A stretch of 64,000 bases of DNA from Isoetes taiwanensis (taxonomy: Eukaryota; Streptophyta; Lycopodiopsida; Isoetales; Isoetaceae), in the NCBI GenBank assembly GCA_021234155.1, contig JAJEKV010000054.1, positions 4,883,962-4,947,961 on the forward strand, given 5' to 3'. Below are positions 1-11,300 of this stretch, piece by piece. Numbering within the stretch: the first letter of the stretch is position 1; each line of letters starts with the position of its first letter. The position numbers were made by a program, and so were the translations under genes. A model generated the notes under the pieces. It saw only the letters and a program-made list of their open reading frames with translations. It did no database searches and had not been told where the DNA came from.

Positions 1-722
1 CTCTCTCTCACAACTATATCGGAAGAAAGCCTGTTGCTTTTGAACACATCGACGACGCGAGCAATAGATGGGCGATCCATGTGCACCAGCTCTCTATCCA
101 TCATCATTTGGACCTTCATATGTTGGATGATGTCCAATGTGCTAGAGTATCGATTCGGTTGGGTTTATCTCAACATACAACCCCATAAGCCGCATTGCCC
201 GGACAAAATCAAGGAGCATCTCGTAAATGTAGCCCGGGAATATATGTCGATATCTCATGCCCCCATGATTCTTGGTCATCTGATGATGATGATAAAAACT
301 CTCTTCTCCCACCAAGGATATCGCACCGCTTCCATCTTGTAGTTATAACGGCTCTTCAATTTGGGCATTAAGCTCCTTGCAAAAAAAGCGGAGGGCCGTG
401 TCCCAATCACCAATAGCCACCCACACATTTGTAAGGGAGTCATCAAAATGGAGTTTGACCCTTTTGCAATTGAGCTTTGTGTGTGTCCAACCTTGGAGGC
501 GTGGATGGCATAGACTCCTTCGCAAGAGCGAGAGCTATTTCTCGGGGCGTACTTATACACGAGTCTCATTTTGGCTTTCCACTCAAGACTTATCTTCATA
601 TCAGCCCTTCTTGGAGCACTATGCATTGCATTTGACCATCTCCTATAAGAAGAGAATTGGCTCGGAAGATGGTCAAGTAATTCTGCAAAGGTTCCTCCAT
701 TCATGAATGGCAAGACTACCAT
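1..722 (-). pseudogene. Unrecognised transposon-associated ORF remnant, left half of CACTA-like element
   Basis: Read on the minus strand, this stretch has two open pieces (722-276, and 525-343 in another frame) followed by a coding-looking piece running toward position 1. Staying in a coding-like frame needs several frame changes, so it is decayed or frameshifted. The composition looks like protein (for example an acidic/aromatic run reading DDSLTNVWVAIGDWDTALRF on one frame), but I recognise no family. It lies downstream, in the minus sense, of the ORF at 842-1456 with about 120 bases between, so it may be a later exon of the same gene. The CACTA assignment comes only from the element's right side. 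It could instead be a captured host gene fragment. Confidence 0.3.
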
Positions 723-841
723 TGGTCCCCTCGTGGCTCATCTCCACAAAAGACCTCGGGGGCAAGTCCAAGGGTGTGGCCAATCTTTGGACTTGGGCTC
801 TTGAAACGGATATACTTGTCACCAACAACCATGATGCGGCT

Positions 842-1456
842 CTATCTTGGCCTCTCCACACAATGCCGATTATAATAATCATCTTGATTAAAGTCACGGG
901 GGTTCCCAAGATCCGGATTTGGTATATCCGGCAAGATGCACTTTACAACTCCAACAGCATCCACAGGAATGCTGTCAATAAATGCAGCACATTTATCATG
1001 AGCATGTAATGATAATCTAGCCCCTGCACCAATAGAGCTCCCACCATGGATAAGACTATCTAACTCCTTCACCTGTTCATCATTGAGACTGCTACTGGCC
1101 ATCTTGTGATCTTTGCGTCGGACCTTTGCACTTCGCCACGAATTAGCCCATCGTCCCACGTATGCCTCAGCATAGGGGCTCATAAGTGGCACTTTATACT
1201 TAAGTAGCATCCTCAATTCTGGCTCAGGATTGCAAACCCAAGACTTTAAGTTCTTTCTCATCATATCTTCCAACTCAGACTCATGCTCTGGCCACCTCCC
1301 ACATAATTCAGACCGACATTCTTTCTCAACTGATGCTACAAAACGGTTAATTCGATCATCAGTTTGCATATGTCGTTCCGGGTCGGTCTGTGCGCATATT
1401 TGATTGATGAGGATGCGCCTAATTTCACTAAGCATCTCTGTCCTTACTGAGGCCAT
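842..1456 (-). CDS. Unrecognised ORF carried by CACTA-like element
   Basis: This minus-strand ORF is open from 1540, but I place the start at the internal Met (1456). Just upstream in the minus sense is a pyrimidine-rich stretch ending TTTGTAG, which looks like a splice acceptor, and the 28 extra N-terminal residues look like intron translation. The product is ~204 aa, soluble and charged: an Arg/Glu-rich N-terminal half (EIRRIL, ERHMQTDDRINRF, several Cys and Trp) and a C-terminal half ending in an Asp/Pro-rich segment. No membrane segment is seen and I recognise no family. It occupies the same slot relative to the ~72-bp repeats and the terminus as the SET-domain remnant does in the element to the right, so it may be transposon cargo. 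Confidence 0.4.
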   Translation of the reverse strand: MASVRTEMLSEIRRILINQICAQTDPERHMQTDDRINRFVASVEKECRSELCGRWPEHESELEDMMRKNLKSWVCNPEPELRMLLKYKVPLMSPYAEAYVGRWANSWRSAKVRRKDHKMASSSLNDEQVKELDSLIHGGSSIGAGARLSLHAHDKCAAFIDSIPVDAVGVVKCILPDIPNPDLGNPRDFNQDDYYNRHCVERPR

Positions 1457-1540
1457 TTTTATGCCTACAAACAAAACAAAATAATGAATACAAAAGCCAA
1501 GCATGCACAAAGTAAATGCAACATAATACGACAATATCAA

Positions 1541-2103
1541 ACATGTATGCAGACCATATAATCATTACTTATAACACGCCCTATGGCGACTAATACCTTA
1601 TCCGATTCCCCGCCCCAAAAGCAAGAAAAAAAAAGAAGAAGAAACAAGAAAAACTAAATAGGTTAGATTAGGGTATTCGGACCCACGGTCAATTTACATT
1701 AAGATTACTAGTTAATTAGTTAGCGGATAGTCCCTAAATTTAGTTAACTTTTTAACCAAAAACACTACCTAAACTTATCTTCACACCTTGTTCGGATTAG
1801 TTAGCAAAATTAACTAAAAATTAACTAAATTAGAAATTAGCACTATAGAGGTCACTTTAAGTTTAGTTAATTGTACATATAATTTTTTATGCCTTTGGCT
1901 AACTTAACTAGACATGTTCGAAATAATTTAGTTAATTAGTTAAGTTTTTTTTTACCAAAGCTTTTAGTGCGAATTAGTACTACATTAAGTTAGCCTAACC
2001 TATTTTTTTTAACTAGCACGGGTGTGAAGGGAATCATCCAGTTACTGTTAACTTAACCTAGCCCTAGCTACCTCTAGCTAAAACTGACAATAAACATGAA
2101 CTA
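1541..2103. other. AT-rich non-coding stretch with TTAGTTAA/TTAACTAA motifs
   Basis: No gene is seen. From about 1700 to 2060 the sequence is dominated by short direct and inverted variants of TTAGTTAA and TTAACTAA. These could be intronic or internal transposon repeats. Nothing else is supportable. Confidence 0.4.
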
Positions 2104-2483
2104 AGGCCCGAACACCTTGTCCTCCCCACTCGCGGTGGAGCCGACCATGTCCTTGCCGTAGCCACATCTACCTAAGAATGAGAAGAAAAGTGGACTTGGA
2201 CCCGGACACCTAGTCCTCTCCACGCAAGGTGGAGCCGACCGTGCCCTTGAACAAGCCACTACAATTTTATTTTAAACCTAAAAAATAACAAGTGGAACTG
2301 GAAGTGGACTTGAACCCGGGTACGTGGTCCTCTCCACTCTAGGTGGAGCCGACCGTGCCCTTGAACAAGCCACTCATTAACCTAGGAAACAATTATGATT
2401 GTAGTTGAAGTGGACTTCGAACCCGGGTACATGGTCCTCCCCACTCTAGGTGGAGCCGACCCGTGCCCTTGAACAAGCCACTC
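2104..2483 (-). repeat. Four ~72-bp repeats with tRNA-like folding potential (cluster 1)
   Basis: The copies lie at about 2104-2165, 2189-2260, 2302-2374 and 2409-2483, each followed by an AT-rich spacer. The best copies, read on the minus strand, begin AGTGG and end CCACT, which pair as an acceptor-like stem. They hold CTCCA-CCTAGAG-TGGAG, a perfect 5-bp stem with a 7-base loop like an anticodon arm. Near the 3' end they contain GGGTTCAAGTCC, one mismatch from the pol III B box GGTTCGANTCC. The A-box region is a poor match and the T stem pairs badly, so this is not a working tRNA gene. A diverged cluster of the same repeat is at 18408-18705. Confidence 0.7.
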
Positions 2484-2597
2484 CATCAATTTTTTTAACC
2501 TACTTAAAACTATAAAAATAAAATGCAAGTGCGATCAACTACTTACCAAAATAAGGACGCTGTGGTACAAGATCCCGTCGGGTCCAAATCGTAATAG

Positions 2598-3420
2598 AAA
2601 GCCGCAAATGTATAACAAAGCATTAGAAGAATAAGAACAAAGAAGAAAAAGATCAAGAAGAAAGAAAGGAAAAAAAAAGGGGGATAGAAAACAAGAGATA
2701 GAAATAAAACAAGAGAAAGAAATAAGAGAATAGAAGGGAAGAAATAAGGATAGAATAGAGAAGAAATAAGAGAAGAAACAAGAAAGAATGAAGAAAAATA
2801 AGAGGAAATAAGAGAAGGGAAGGGAATAGAATGGAAGGAAGAAATAAGGGAAGGGAAAGAAAAGGATCGAATGGAAAGTGAGGAAGAAATATGAAGAATA
2901 AGAAACAAATGAAGAATGAAGAAATGAAATTAAAAAGAATGAAGAATAAGAAATGAAAAAAAATGAAGAATAAGGAAGGGAAGAGAAGAAAGAAATGAGG
3001 GAAGGGAGGGGAAAGAATGAGGAATGAGAAAGCATGAGAAAGAATGGAAATGAGAAACAAATGAGAAAGCATGAGAAAGAAATGAGAAAGCAAGAAATGA
3101 GAAAGAATGAGGAAGAATGAGAAAGAGTGAGGAATAAAGAATGAGAAAGCATGAGGAAGAAAGAAATGAGAAAGAATGAGGAAGAAAGAATGAGAAAGAA
3201 ATGAGGAAAGAAGAAATATGGGAAGAAAGAATGAGGAAAGAATGAAGCATCGAAGAAGGAGGAAGAAATGAAGCATGAGGAAGAATGAGGAAGAAATGAA
3301 GCATGAGGAAGAAAGAAGGAGGAAGAATGAATGAGGCATGGAAGAATGGGAAGAAAAAAAATCAAGAACAAAGAAGAAGAGGAAGGAAAGGAAACCAAAA
3401 AAAGAGGAAGGTTGGGCATG
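2598..3420 (+). repeat. ~820-bp polypurine (GA-rich) tract
   Basis: The plus strand is almost only A and G, built from GAAGAAA, GAGGAAGAA and GAATGAGAAAG-like units. Pyrimidines are limited mainly to ATG and GC steps. Long Ser/Phe/Leu-rich open frames on the minus strand are by-products of this composition and are not genes. Such mirror-like purine tracts can form triplex (H-DNA) structures. It sits between the ~72-bp repeats and the GC-rich terminus of the CACTA-like element. Confidence 0.85.
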
Positions 3421-3559
3421 CACCATTCAATCCAAAAAACCTATTCAATCTAAAAAACATGATATACTAACCTTAGAATAGTTGCTTGCAGGTAGATCAG
3501 GGTACTAGCGCCGCGGATCGCCCAAGAACCTCGAAGAAGTAGGGCAAAAAGAAGTTCCG

Positions 3560-3742
3560 AAAAAGCCGGCCGCCCGCGGGTTCAAAATATTACGAGGCGT
3601 CAAGATGCGGCGTCCACGCCGCATGCGACGTTATTTCAAATCCGTATAAATACGTATAAATACGGTCTTACGTCGCATGCGACGTCCTTGCGACGTATTT
3701 TGTTATAGCGACGTTATTTTTTTTGCATCTTTTTTTAATGTG
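3560..3742 (-). mobile_element. CACTA-like terminal region (right end of left element)
   Basis: This GC-rich stretch carries repeated, partly inverted GCATGCGACG motifs, including a 16-base perfect palindrome at 3670-3685, then TTTTGTTATAGCGACG and an end reading ...TTAATGTG. On the minus strand the tip is therefore CACATTAAAAAAAGATGC, followed by AACGTCGC. Short tips starting CAC and GCGACG-type subterminal repeats are typical of plant CACTA (En/Spm) elements. The exact tip is an inference, because no target-site duplication was matched. Confidence 0.5.
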
Positions 3743-4509
3743 ATGCTCATTAAAGTTTGTCCCTAGGCTTATTTGAACAGTCCTGAGGCATGCATGCAGT
3801 CAATCACATTTCGGATTCTATTACTACCAGCGAAAATTGTATGAGCGAAGTCGAATCGCCGTTCCTGGGGACGGTCGCCCCAGGACGCTTCGCGGTTTGA
3901 CAGGTTCTCCCGGACCGATCTTGGATTTTTTTGGTCCTGTTCGGAGCTGGATCCTTGAACGGAGGATTCAACGGTCGGATATATAGGGGAACCGAGCCGG
4001 AGGGTGTTCATTAGCATCCAAATCCCCCCTCGGCGCCAGAGACAGCCCTCGAGAACTTTTTTGGGGTCCGTCTCCTGGGGACGGGACTCTCCCCTCTACT
4101 GAGGTGGCCATTCAAAGTCCTCGCCTTGTTTGACTTGGGGAAGGGTGCGAGTCATGCTTGCCCAACAACGGGCTGCCCGGACCGTTCTAACCCCAACGCT
4201 TGGGTCTGGACCTTATCCGAAAATTTTGGAAATTTTCCTGTATGCTGGTGATGACCATGGAAGCCAGCTGACCAAAAACCATAATTTAATTCCATGCCAT
4301 GCATTAACTACGAATTTATGAACCATAAATGCAATAAAATGCATAACTAAAAGAGTGTGCATCGAAAAAAGGCGAGTCTTTGACCAGGGGGGCAACAAGG
4401 CGGTGCGGACACATTAAAAAAATTTCCACTTGGAAAGCAATCTTTCAACAAGGTACAATTGTTTCTGAGAAACAAAACCAGTTCATTACAAGTTAGTTAT
4501 GCCATCCTT

Positions 4510-5040
4510 CTAGAATCTGGCAAGTCACAGGGTTTACGTTTCGGAGGCCCTCTCCTTGTCAGATTTGGTCGGGACCTTGCTGCCGTGTCTTGACATGGAG
4601 TGGGGGTGTTGGCCTTGAGTTGGGACCCTAAACTCCCCTAGGAAGTTGCTTGCCCCGAATTGATTCATTACAAGTTAATTATGCCATCCATGTCAAATAG
4701 CTTTAAGGAGCAGTCCGTTGAACAAGGGCATTCTCTCTATCCATATGCCTTGATATTGAAACACAACCATCATCACAAGCAACCAAATCTAACCCCCAAC
4801 CCGCACTAGTCTTTTGCTTTTCTGTACTCATTTATCTTCATTCTAGTAGTTATGATGCTTTTCTGTAATCATTTATCTTCATTCTAATAGTTATGATGCT
4901 TATATTCTCAATGCAATCTTAGACCAAGTATAACGTCCAGCGAGCCAAGGTCAACCCCAAGTACAACGATCCCACAAACTCCATTCCTTTGACCTTAGCT
5001 AACCTTTTGACCTAGACTTTCTCCGAAAATTTCGAAAATT
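4510..5040 (+). repeat. Alternative satellite segment (variant unit, copy 1)
   Basis: From the shared TTCTAGAATC...GGTTTACG block onward, this segment leaves the standard unit. It continues through an AT-richer stretch (CATTACAAGTTAATTATGCC, then ATGCCTTGATATTGAAACAC, then a doubled ATTTATCTTCATTCTA block) before rejoining the standard unit at the TTTGACCTTAGCTAACC block. The same alternative segment recurs at about 7810-8330, so the array alternates two unit types. Confidence 0.75.
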
Positions 5041-7809
5041 GGGCTGTGTGCTGGAGATGGATTAGGAATCCAGCTGGCAAAAAATCAGAATTTATTTTCG
5101 TACAATGCATTAATTGCGAATTTATGAATGTCTTGCCACTGCAAAAACGCCCCGCGACTTCTACGTGCCACATCGGGAGGAGGACAGGCCCAAACTCCGC
5201 TCCGTCAGTTCCCCTTGCTCCCTATTCTCGGCTGCAGCTTCTCGGCCAGGTCCCAAGTGCAACAGACGAAGTCTCGGCCCCCAAAACGCAAACCCTTCTA
5301 GAACCTAGCAACCCACAGGGTTTACGTTTTGGAGGCCCTCTCCTTGTCAGATTCGGGCGGGACCTTGCGCCGTGACTTGACATGGAGTGGGGGTGTTGGC
5401 AATGAGAGCACGGACCCTAAAATCCCCCTAAGCTGCTTGCCCCGAATTTCCTCTCCCCAAGGCCACGGGGGCCGGACGAGGCGACCTCCCTCTCCTGGAA
5501 TCGCGATTTGGCTCTGCCAATGGACTCGAAACGCCGACATTGCCACGGGGACCAAGTTCCGTGGCGAAGACCACCCGACCTCCAAGAAGCGCCAAAGTAG
5601 CTCACTTCCATCACACTCGTAGTCAATTGGCCTAAGATGTGGATCGCGGGATCTTTGTCGTGGAGGGCGTGAGTGTTTCTTTCTTTTGCAAAACCGACCT
5701 TGTAACTTGCTCTCTAGGGTAATTTAGCCCATTCTCGGCGATTTGGCGGGGTCGATTTGCCATTCGGAGCCTCCCGGTGCGAGCGACAAGACACCTGCGG
5801 TTTCTACAAGGCCGACCTCGGGGCCTTCCCCAGCGGTTTGACAAGTTCTCCCGGACCGATCTGGAATCTTTTGGGCCTTCCCCAAAGAGGGGCCCGAACG
5901 GAGGATCCAACGGTTGGGATAGGGGAACCGGGCTCCGGGAGGGTGGTCATTAAGCGTCTGGCCCCGGGGCCCAGCCCGAAGGGCTGCCTCGGGAACTTTT
6001 TTGGATCCCGCCTCTTGGGGTCCGGACTCTCCCCTCTTGTGAGGGATCCCCGCAAGGTCCCCGCCTCGTTTGACTTGGGGAAGGGTGCCGGCTCGGTTGC
6101 CCCAGCAGGGCTGCCCCGGCGTTCTAATGCTAACCCTTTGACCTAGACCTTCTCACGAAAATTTCGAAAATTGGGGCGTGTCTTTGGAGATGGATTAGGA
6201 ATCCAGGTGGCAAAAAATCAGAATTTATTTTCGTACAATGCATTAATTGCGAATTTATGAATGTCTTGCCATTGCAAAAGCCCCCGACTTCTACTTGCCA
6301 CATCGGGAGGAGGATGGCCCAAACTCCGCTCCGTCGGTTCCCTCGTGCTCCGTATTCTCCGGCTGCGGCTTCTCGGCCAGGGTCCCAAGTGCAATTGACC
6401 AAGTCTCGGCCCCAAAACGCAAACCCTTCTAGAACACGGCAACCCACGGGGTTTACGTTTTGGAGGCTCTCTCCTTGTCGGTCGGGCGGGAGCTTGCGCT
6501 GCATGACTTGGCGTGGAGTGGGGGTGTTGGCGCGCAGAGCACGGACCCTAAAATCCCCCGAAGCTTTGCCCCCGAATTTCCTCTCCCCAAGGCCACGGGG
6601 CCGGACCGGGCGACCTCCCTCTCGAGATCGCGATTTGGCTCTGCCAATGGACTTAGAACGTCGACATTGCCCTATGGACCAAGTTCCGTGGCCAGAAGAC
6701 CACCCGACCTCCAAGAAGCGCCAAAGTAGCTCACTTCCATCACACTCGTAGTCAATTGGCCTAAGATGTGGATGCGGGATACTGTCGTGGAGGGCGTGAG
6801 TGTTTCTTTCTTTTGCAAAACCGACCTTGTAACTTGCTCCCTAGGGTAATTTCGCCATTGGGACGATTTGGCGGTCGATTTGCCATTCCGAGCCTCCCGG
6901 TGCGAACGACAAGACAATGCGGTTTCTACAAGGCCGACCTCAGGACGCCCCGCGGTTTGACAAGTTCTCCCGGACCGATCTGGAATCTTTTGGGCCTTCC
7001 CGAAGAGGGGCCCCTGAACGGAGGATCCAACGGTCGGATAGGGGAACCGGGCTCCGGGAGGGTGGTCATTAGCGTGCAGCCCCCCGGGGGAGCGCTGCCA
7101 GGAAGGGCTGCCTCGGGAACTTTTTTGGATCCCACCTCTTGGGGTTCGGACTCTCCCCTCTTGTGACGGATCCCCCCAAGGTCCCCGGCCTCGTTTGACT
7201 TGGGGAAGGTGCCAGCCGGCTCGGTTGCCACCAGCGGGCTCCCCGACCGTTCTAATGCTAACCCTTTGACCTAGACCTTCTCCGAAAATTTCAAAAATTG
7301 GGCTGTGTGCTGGAGATGGATTAGGAATCCAGCTGGCAAAAAATCAGAATTTATTTTCGTACAATGCATTAATTGCGAATTTATGAATGTCTTGCCACTG
7401 CAAAAGCGCCCCCCAACTTCTACTTGCCACATCGGGAGGAGGACAGGCCCAAACTCCGCTCCGTCAGTTCCCCTTGCTCCGTAATCTCGGCTGCAGCTTC
7501 TCGGCCAGGTCCCAAGTGCAACAGACCAAGTCTCGGCCCCCAAAACGCAAACCCTTCTAGAACCTGGCAACCCACAGGGTTTACGTTTTGGAGGCCCTCT
7601 CCTTGTCAGATTCGGGCGGGACCTTCACGGACCCTAAAATCCCCCCGGAAGCTGCTTGCCCCGAATTTCCTCTCCCCAAGGCCCTGGGGACGGACGGGCG
7701 ACCTCCCCTCTCCGGAGCTGCGATTTGGCTCTGCCAATGGACTCAGAACGTCGACGTTGCCCTAGGGACCAAGTCTTTGTGGTCAGAAGACCAAAACTTC
7801 GGCCCCAAA

Positions 7810-8330
7810 ACAAAACCCTTCTAGAATCGGCAAGTCCACGGGGGTTTACGTTTGGAGGCCCTCTCCTTGTCGATTTGGTGGGACCTTGCACCGTATCTTG
7901 ACATGGAGTGGGGGTGTTGGCGCTTGAGTGGGACCCTAAACTCCCCCGGAAGTTGCTTGCCCCGAATTCAGTTCATTACAAGTTAATTATGCCATCCATG
8001 TCAAATAGCTTTAGGGGCGATCCGTTGAACAAGGGCATTCTCTCTATCCATATGCCTTGATATTGAAACACAACCATCATCACAAGCAACCAAATCTAAC
8101 CCCCAAAACCCGCACTAGTCTTTTTGCTTTTCGTAATCATTTATCTTCATTCTAGTAGTTATGATGCTTTTCCGTAATCATTTATCTTTATTCTAATAGT
8201 TATGATGCTTATATTCTCAATGCAATCTTAGACCAAGTATAACGTCCAAATGAGCCAAGGTCAACCCCAAGTACAACGATCCCCCAAACTCCATTCCTTT
8301 GACCTTAGCTAACCCTTTGACCTAGACGTT
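7810..8330 (+). repeat. Alternative satellite segment (variant unit, copy 2)
   Basis: This is a second, closely similar copy of the 4510-5040 segment, including the tandem TTATGATGCTTTT / ATTTATCTT doublet and the CAAGTATAACGTCCA block. The two copies start about 3.3 kb apart, roughly three standard units, which suggests a higher-order repeat. Confidence 0.75.
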
Positions 8331-11300
8331 CTCCTCCTAAAATTTGAAAATTGGGTCGTGTCTTTGGAGATGGATTAGGAATCCAGTGGCAAAAATCAGA
8401 ATTTATTTTCGTACAATGCATTAATTATAATTTATGAATGTCTTGCCACTTTGCAAAAAGCCCCCAGACTTCTACTTGCCACATCGGGGAGGAGGACAGG
8501 CCCAAACTCCGCTCAGGTCGGTTCCCTTGCTCCGTATTCTCTTTTGCGGCTTCTCGGCCGTGTCCCAAGTGCAACAGGCGAAGTCTCGGCCCCCAAAACG
8601 CAAACCCTTCTAGAACCTAGCAACCCACAGGGTTTACGTTTTGGAGGCCCTCTCCTTGTCGATTCAGTAGGGACCTTGCTTGCGGTGACTTGGCGTGGAG
8701 TGGGGGTGTTGGCCTTGAGCATGGACCCTAAAATCCCCCTAAGCTGCTTGCCCCGATTTCCCTCTCCCCAAGGCCACAGGGGCGGGACGGGCAACCTCCC
8801 TCTCGGAATCGCGATTTGGCTCTGCCAATGGACTCAGAACGTCGACATTGCCCTGGGGACCAAGTTCCGTGGCCAAAAGACCACCCGACCTCCAAGAAGC
8901 GCCAAAGTAGCTCACTTCCATCACACTCGTAGTCGATTGGCCTAGGATGTGGATGCGGTATACTGTCGTGGAGGGCGTGAGTGTTTCTTTCTTTTGCAAA
9001 ACCGACCTTGTAACTTGCTCCCTAGGGTAATTTCGCCATTCCGGACGATTTGGCAGGGTCGATTTGCCATTCCGGAGCCTCCCCGGTGCCCGAACGACAA
9101 GACATTGCGGTTTCTACAAGGCCGACCTCAGAACGCCCTGCGGTTTGACAAGTTCTCCCGGACCGATCTGGAATCTTTTGGGCCTTCCCGAAGAGGGGCC
9201 CCTGAACGGAGGATCCAACGGTCGGATAGGGGAACCGGGCTCCGGGAGGATGGTCATTAGCGTCAGCCCCCGGGGCCGCCAGAAGGGCTGCCTCGGGAAC
9301 TTTTTGGATCCCGCCTCTTGGGGTCCGGACTCTCCCCTCTTGTGAGGGAATCCCCTGCAAGGTCCCGGCCTCGTTTGACTTGGGAAAGGGTGCGGCTTCG
9401 GTTTGCCCCGCAACAGCTGCCCCGACCGCTTCTAATGTTAACCCTTTGACCTAGACCTTCTCCGGGGTAAAATTTCAAAATTGGGCATTGTCTTTGGAGA
9501 TGGATTAGGAATCCAGCTGGCAAAAATTAGAATTTATTTTCGTACAATGCATTAATTGTGAATTTATGAATGTCTTGCCATCGCAAAGCGCCCCCGGCTA
9601 CTTGCCACATCGGGAGGAGCACGGGCCCAAACTCCGCTCCGATCAATTCCCTTGCTCCGTATTCTCGGCTGCAGCTTCGCCAGTCCCAAGTGCAATGACC
9701 AAGTCTCGCCCCCAAAACGCAAACCCTTCTAGAACACGGCAACCCACCCTAAAATCCCCCTGGCCGCCTCCGAATTTCCTCTCCCCAAGGACACGGGGGA
9801 CGGGGGCCGGGCGACCTCCCCTCTCCGGAATCGCGATTTGGCTCTTGCCAATGGACTCGAAACGTCGACATTGCCCCACAGGGACCAAGTTCCGCGGCCA
9901 AAAGACCACCCGACCTCCAAGAAGCCAAAGTAGCTCACTTCCATCACACTCTCGTAGTCGATTGGCCTAAGATGTGGATCGATATCTTGTCGTGGGCGTG
10001 AGTGTTTCTTTCTTTTGCAAAACCGACCTTGTAACTTGCTCCCTAGGGTAATTTCACCATTCGGGACGATTTGGCGTGGTCGATTTGCCATTCCGAGCCT
10101 CCCGCGTGCCCGAACGACAAGACATCATGCCCGGTTTCTACAAGGCCGACCTCGGGGCGCCTCAAGGGTTTGACAAGTTCTCCTGACCGATCTGGAATCT
10201 TTTGGGCCCTCCCAAGAGGGGCCCCCGAATCGGAGGATCCAAATCGGTCCGGATAGGGGAACCGGGCTCCCGGAGGGTGGTCATTAGCGTCTGACCCAGG
10301 GAGCGCTGCCAGAAGGGCTGCCTCGGGAACTTTTTGGATCCCGCCTCTTGGGTCCCTGACTCCCCTCTTGTGAGGGATCCCCGCAAGGTCCCCGCCTCGT
10401 TTGACTTGGGGAAGGGTGCCAACTTCGGTTGCCCCCTGCAAACTGCCCCGACCGCTTCTAATGCTAACCCTTTGATCTAGACCTTCTCACGAAAATTTCA
10501 AAATTTAGTGCATTGTGCTGGAAATGGATTAAGAATCCAGCTGGCAAAAAATCAGAATTTATTTTCGGTACAATGCATTAATTGCGAATTTATGAATGTC
10601 TTGCCATCGCAAAGCCCCCGACTTCTACTTGCCACATCGGAGGAGGAGGACAGGCCCAAACTCCGCTCCGTCGGTTCCCCTTGCTCCCGTATTCACCGCT
10701 GCGGCTTCACCGGCTAGGTCCCAAGTGCAATGGACCAAGTCTCGGCCCCAAAAATGCAAAACCCTTCTAGAACACGGGAACCCACGGGGGTTTACGTTTT
10801 GGAGGCCCTCTCCTTGTCGGTCGGGCGAGACCTTGCGCCGACTTGACGGGAGTGGGGTGTTGGACGGCAGAGCACGGACCCTAAAATCCCCCTAAGCCGC
10901 TTGCCCCAATTTCCTCTCCCCAAGGCCACGGGGACGGGCGGGCGAACTCCCCTCCCGGATCACGATTTGGCTCGCCAATGGACTCGGAACGTCGACATTG
11001 CCCTGGGGACCAAGTTCCGTGGCCGGACCACCCGACCTCCAAGAAGCCAAAGTAGCTCACTTCCATCACACTTTCGTAGTCAATTGGCCTAAGATGTGGA
11101 TGGGGATACCGTCGTGGAGGGCGAGTGTTTTTCTTTCTTTTGCAAAACCGACCTTGTAACTTGCTCCCTAGGGTAATTTTGCCATTCCGGACGATTTGGC
11201 AGGGTCGATTTGCCATTCCGAGCCTCCCGCGTCTCGAACGACAAGACACCTGCGGTTTCTACAAGGCCCTCGGGGCGCCCGGTTTTGACAAGTTCTTCCT

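Noticed and set aside
2189-2483. tRNA genes, with the loop suggesting a TAG anticodon
   Set aside because: The A-box is poor, the T stem does not pair, position 33 is not T, and no CCA-proximal acceptor of seven pairs exists. Kept as a tRNA-like repeat only.
2535-3426. Long Ser/Phe/Leu-rich open frames on the minus strand (up to 294 aa)
   Set aside because: They are the translation of a polypurine tract and are open in several overlapping frames for compositional reasons; no domain or gene signals.
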